Below, in pieces: positions 53,095 through 55,802 of a stretch of DNA of 55,802 bases (the first letter of the stretch is position 1; each line of letters starts with the position of its first letter). The DNA lies in assembly GCA_035691285.1 (NCBI GenBank), contig DASSJI010000015.1:1-55802 (forward strand), in the 5' to 3' direction. The notes below the pieces were generated by a model that did not search any database, was not told where the DNA came from, and saw only the letters and a program-made list of their open reading frames with translations. The position numbers and the translations under genes were made by a program. This stretch comes from DATFEN01 sp035691285 (GTDB lineage Bacteria > Acidobacteriota > Vicinamibacteria > Fen-336).

Positions 53095-53503
53095 GCGCGC
53101 GCTCGGCCCGCGTCGCCTTGCGCGCGGCGCGGCCCTACCGCGACGTGCGAGCGAGCTTCCGCGAGGGCGACTTGCTCGCGTTCCGCGGTCGGAGCCCCGT
53201 GAGCGCCGTGATCCGAGCCTTGACCGGCAGCGTGTACTCCCACGTGGGTCTCGTGTACCTGATCGAGGAGCGCCGCTACTGCCTCGAGGCGACTTCCTCG
53301 GACTCCTGCGCTTCTTCCTGCTCTTGAGCCTGCGCCTCCGGCCGCGCGCCCGTGTCGACGAGCGCTGGTTCTGCGCGGAGCTCGTGGCCGAGGCCTACCG
53401 CCGCCAGGGCCTCGAGCTCATCCCGACGCCGTCCTGCTACGCCGCGCCGCGCGACCTCGCCCGGAGCCCCGTCGCGCGCTTCCTCCACACGGTGAAGCCT
53501 TAA
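53091..53503 (+). pseudogene. NlpC/P60-like (YiiX type) hydrolase, broken by deletion and frameshift
   Basis: The first 70 codons (frame of 53091) encode REGDLLAFRGRSP, then YSHVGLVYLIEERRYCLEA, where the catalytic His of permuted NlpC/P60 enzymes sits, before a stop at 53325-53327. The family's later part continues in a different frame: DFLGLLRFFLLL, ERWFCAELVAEAYRRQG with the catalytic Cys, to TAA 53501. Together the pieces give about 137 codons; family members usually have about 200, so a central segment is missing at the frame change. An assembly error is an alternative explanation. Confidence 0.72.
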
Positions 53504-53940
53504 GCGCCGCGCGGACGTCGCTTCGCTGGCCGCAGGCCCCTGGCGGCGCGCATCAGGGTCCGGTCGGCGGACGAGAAGCGCACATCCTCCTCGGGGAACT
53601 CGCCGACCACGCCGAGATAGGATGCGAGGTGCAGCGCGTCGAATCCGCGCAGGCGGTGACGCTCGGCGAGGTCGCCCGCTCCGCGCGCGAGTGCGCCCGA
53701 CACGTCCAGGGTCAGCAGGCGTGGCCAGTCCTCCTCGAAGGCCGCTCTGGCACGGCGAAATCCTGACGCCGTCAGGCTTCGTTCCCGGCGACGCCGGGCG
53801 AGCGCTGCTCGCGCCTCCGGATACGCTACGACCGATGTCGCCACCACAGCGGCCTGATCGACCAGCCCCCGGACGTCCTCGGATCCCGGCTCCTCGACGT
53901 ACAGCTTGACCAGGCTGCTGGTATCCAGGTAGAGGATCAC
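53500..53940 (-). CDS. PIN-domain toxin (VapC-like)
   Basis: A 146-residue PIN ribonuclease of the VapC kind. The acidic active-site residues are visible: Asp in LYLDTSSLVK, Glu in YPEARAAL, Asp in GFDALHLA, and Asp in SSADRTL. It should cleave RNA when its antitoxin is degraded. Its start overlaps the antitoxin stop by 4 bases; its stop TAA shares a TTAA palindrome with the broken hydrolase on the other strand. Pairing with a Phd-type rather than VapB-type antitoxin is a known combination. Confidence 0.92.
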   Translation of the reverse strand: MILYLDTSSLVKLYVEEPGSEDVRGLVDQAAVVATSVVAYPEARAALARRRRERSLTASGFRRARAAFEEDWPRLLTLDVSGALARGAGDLAERHRLRGFDALHLASYLGVVGEFPEEDVRFSSADRTLMRAARGLRPAKRRPRGA

Positions 53941-54209
53941 CGGCGGTCCTCGAGCACGGCGTCCGAGATCAGCCGGCCGGCCCGCGCTCGCGGGGCCCGC
54001 GACAATCCCCGGGGCTTCCCGCCGCTCCAGGTCGCGGCTCCGCTCCGCACCAGGGCCCGCGCTCGTTCGATGGCCCGCCCCTCCGCGGCCGGCCCCAGCT
54101 CCCCGATCGGCTTGCCGCGATCGGTGATCACGACCAGCTCTCCCTGCCTCACACGGCGCAGGTACTCACTCAGGTTGTCTCGCAGCTCCCGAACGCCCAC
54201 GCTGGCCAT
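53937..54209 (-). CDS. Phd/YefM-type antitoxin
   Basis: A 90-residue antitoxin. The N-terminal Phd fold is clear: VGVRELRDNLSEYLRRVRQGELVVITDRGKPIGEL, which binds the operator DNA. The C-terminal basic tail is the toxin-binding part. GGGAGG lies just before ATG 54209. The open frame continues further upstream, but that part overlaps the operator palindrome, so I reject the longer start. The palindrome at 54219-54248 is its likely target. Confidence 0.9.
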   Translation of the reverse strand: MASVGVRELRDNLSEYLRRVRQGELVVITDRGKPIGELGPAAEGRAIERARALVRSGAATWSGGKPRGLSRAPRARAGRLISDAVLEDRR

Positions 54210-54218
54210 GCGCCTCCC

Positions 54219-54248
54219 GTGGCCACATCGTAGCACCGATGTGGCCAC
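54219..54248 (-). promoter_or_regulatory. Large palindromic operator of the toxin-antitoxin pair
   Basis: GTGGCCACATCG-TAGCAC-CGATGTGGCCAC is a perfect inverted repeat with 12-base arms and a 6-base spacer, lying 10-40 bases upstream of the antitoxin ATG. Each arm also contains the 8-base palindrome GTGGCCAC. This fits cooperative autorepression by a Phd dimer pair. Confidence 0.8.
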
Positions 54249-54322
54249 ACGGACGGACGCGGCCGGGTAGCTCCGTCGGGCAGCGAAACGTCACGGACCC
54301 ATTCGGGTCGTGCGGCGCATTC

Positions 54323-55798
54323 TCACTCCTCCGGCCGCTCGTAGCGGTACGGATACCAGTAGGGCTTCGCGCCGATCACGTAGTCCATGTGGACGTGCTT
54401 GCTGTCCCGGAAATCCTCGAGACCTTCGCCGCCCAGCTCCCGGCCGATGCCGCTGCGCCGCATCCCGCCGAAGGGACCGGCGTCGTTGTCGGTGAGCGGG
54501 TCGTTGATCCAGAACGTGCCGGCGTGGATCCGCTCCATCGCCTTCATGGCGTGCTCGAGGCTGTTGGTGTAGATGCTCGCCCCGAGGCCGAACTCCGAGG
54601 CGTCGGCGAGGGCGATGGCCTCGTCGATGTCCCGGCAGCGCACGAGGGGCGCCACGGGGCCGAAGGTCTCCTCGCGCATCAGGGACATCGAGGTGGTCAC
54701 GTTCACGAGGGCCGTCGGCTCGTAGAAGTAGCCGCGGCCGAGCCGCTCGGGTCGTTTGCCGCCCAGCAGCACCTTCGCGCCGGCGGCCACCGACTCGGCC
54801 ACCTTCGCCTCGACCTTCTCGCGCTGGGCCGCGCTGATCATCGGGCCGAGGTCCACGTCGGGCCCCATCGGATCGCCGATGCGCAGGCCCTTCGCGTACG
54901 CGCAGAAGCGGTCCACGAACTCGTCGAACGCCTCGGCGACCACGAAGAAGCGCTCGGCCGAGGTGCAGACCTGCCCCATGTTGAGGAAGCAGGCCCAGGC
55001 CGCGCCCCTCGCGGCAACTTCGAGGTCCACGCCGTCGTCCACGATGAAGGGATCGTTCCCCCCGAGCTCCAGGTGGCATTTCTTGAGCTGCCGCGCGCAG
55101 GCCACGGCCACCTTGCGGCCGGTCGCCTGGCTGCCCGTGAAGGCCACCACCTCCACGTCCCTGTGCTCGACCAGGGGCATGCCGGCCTCGGCCCCGAAGC
55201 CGGTGACCACGTTCACGACGCCGGCCGGAAGCTCCTCGAAGCAGCGCATCAGGCGCAGGGTCGAGAGGGGCGTGTACTCGGAAGGCTTGGCGACGACGGT
55301 GTTGCCGGCCGCCAGCGCGGCGGCCAGCTTCCAGCACAGCAGGAGCAGGGGGTAGTTCCACGGCACGATCAGGCCGGCGACGCCGTAGGGTTCCTTCACG
55401 ACGAAGTTGAACTGGTTGCGCGCCACCGGGCTGATGACGCGGCCGACGTTGTCGCGGCCGATCTCGGCGTAGTAGTCGAGGCAGGCGGCGATCCACTCGA
55501 TCTCGTCGCGGTTCTCGGGCAGCGGCTTGCCGCCCTCCTTCGTGAGCAGGATCGCGAGGCCCTCCCGGTCGGCCCGGATCGCCCGCGCCGCGTGGTGCAG
55601 CCGGTCGGCCCGCTCGAGGCCGGGCGTGCGCCGCCAGTCCGGAAAGGCTGCCTGGGCCGCCGCCACGGCGAGGTCCACGTCCTCGGCCGCGGCCCGCGGC
55701 GCCGTGTCGAGGACGTCCTCGGTGGCGGGATTCCTCACCTCGAACACGCGTCCGCCCCTCGCGCTTCGCCGCTCGTTGCCGATCCACATCTCCGCCAT
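54323..55798 (-). CDS. Aldehyde dehydrogenase at the window edge
   Basis: A 491-residue NAD(P)-dependent aldehyde dehydrogenase. PWNYPLLLLCWK and KPSEYTPLS bind the cofactor, the catalytic Glu is in LELGGNDPF and the catalytic Cys in NMGQVCTSAER. It differs clearly from the enzyme at 14953 and resembles succinate-semialdehyde/aryl-aldehyde-type members. The ATG at 55798 is four bases from the window edge, so the upstream ribosome binding site is not visible and a longer form cannot be excluded. An upstream stop (TGATG) suggests a co-transcribed gene just outside the window. Confidence 0.92.
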   Translation of the reverse strand: MAEMWIGNERRSARGGRVFEVRNPATEDVLDTAPRAAAEDVDLAVAAAQAAFPDWRRTPGLERADRLHHAARAIRADREGLAILLTKEGGKPLPENRDEIEWIAACLDYYAEIGRDNVGRVISPVARNQFNFVVKEPYGVAGLIVPWNYPLLLLCWKLAAALAAGNTVVAKPSEYTPLSTLRLMRCFEELPAGVVNVVTGFGAEAGMPLVEHRDVEVVAFTGSQATGRKVAVACARQLKKCHLELGGNDPFIVDDGVDLEVAARGAAWACFLNMGQVCTSAERFFVVAEAFDEFVDRFCAYAKGLRIGDPMGPDVDLGPMISAAQREKVEAKVAESVAAGAKVLLGGKRPERLGRGYFYEPTALVNVTTSMSLMREETFGPVAPLVRCRDIDEAIALADASEFGLGASIYTNSLEHAMKAMERIHAGTFWINDPLTDNDAGPFGGMRRSGIGRELGGEGLEDFRDSKHVHMDYVIGAKPYWYPYRYERPEE

Positions 55799-55802
55799 CA
55801 GC

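Noticed and set aside
54210..54248. Longer antitoxin beginning at 54248
   Set aside because: It would place the coding start inside the operator palindrome and lacks a ribosome binding site; ATG 54209 has GGGAGG.

Overview
The window is a gene-dense piece of a very G+C-rich chromosome from a Gram-negative bacterium. Evidence for an outer membrane includes several beta-barrel proteins, lipoproteins, and an OmpA-type peptidoglycan-binding domain. A Myxococcota-like Ser/Thr kinase with the catalytic motif HRDVSPQN, a small degenerate PilZ protein with 'VNRHGALL', and a DUF5777-like barrel point to Acidobacteriota (Thermoanaerobaculia/Vicinamibacteria-like) or Myxococcota. I cannot separate these from sequence reading alone. 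No tRNA, rRNA, CRISPR array, insertion sequence or phage gene was seen. No intergenic gap exceeds about 300 bases. Many genes overlap by 1-10 bp, and three convergent pairs share a stop-codon palindrome.

Region by region. (1) 1-3027: a partial Ser/Thr kinase, a small coiled-coil protein and accD. (2) 3050-10047: a copper and redox locus. It holds an outer-membrane barrel, a blue-copper-like protein, a sensor kinase and a sigma-54 activator. A regulatory gap follows with tandem activator-type repeats and a near-perfect -24/-12 promoter. Next come a stand-alone CuA-type protein, a DUF5777-like barrel and two tandem lipoproteins with three HxH pairs each. (3) 10068-12447: pxpA and a pxpB-pxpC fusion (5-oxoprolinase). 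(4) 12401-22046: SpoIIE-type phosphatase, aldehyde dehydrogenase, two-domain PilZ protein, alpha/beta hydrolase, LemA plus two TPM-domain proteins, FAD oxidoreductase and VOC protein. (5) 22073-29379: a heme-oxygenase-fold protein diverges from a tight operon. That operon encodes a coiled-coil protein, a substrate-binding protein fused to OmpA, an ABC permease, an ABC ATPase, a membrane/coiled-coil protein and a peptide-type binding lipoprotein. (6) 29373-38527: two exported amidohydrolases around an SDR, two class-III aminotransferases, a saccharopine-dehydrogenase-like protein and a cytochrome c fused to a barrel-like domain. (7) 38616-41637: a possible 20-codon ORF, an ABC exporter and a diheme cytochrome lipoprotein. 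(8) 41645-46844: a MocR (PdxR-like) regulator divergent from a PLP decarboxylase, pdxS, pdxT and a PhzF protein. (9) 46841-55798: a DprE2/DprE1-like pair, MFS transporter, TM2 protein, Xaa-Pro aminopeptidase, PilZ protein, a small DNA-binding candidate with a palindrome, a broken NlpC/P60-like gene, a PIN/Phd toxin-antitoxin pair and an aldehyde dehydrogenase at the edge.

The two best candidates for undescribed systems are the sigma-54-controlled copper/HxH-lipoprotein locus and the OmpA-anchored ABC operon flanked by coiled-coil proteins. The regulatory evidence is unusually readable in places. Several genes appear leaderless, with a -10 box only 5-8 bases before the start codon.
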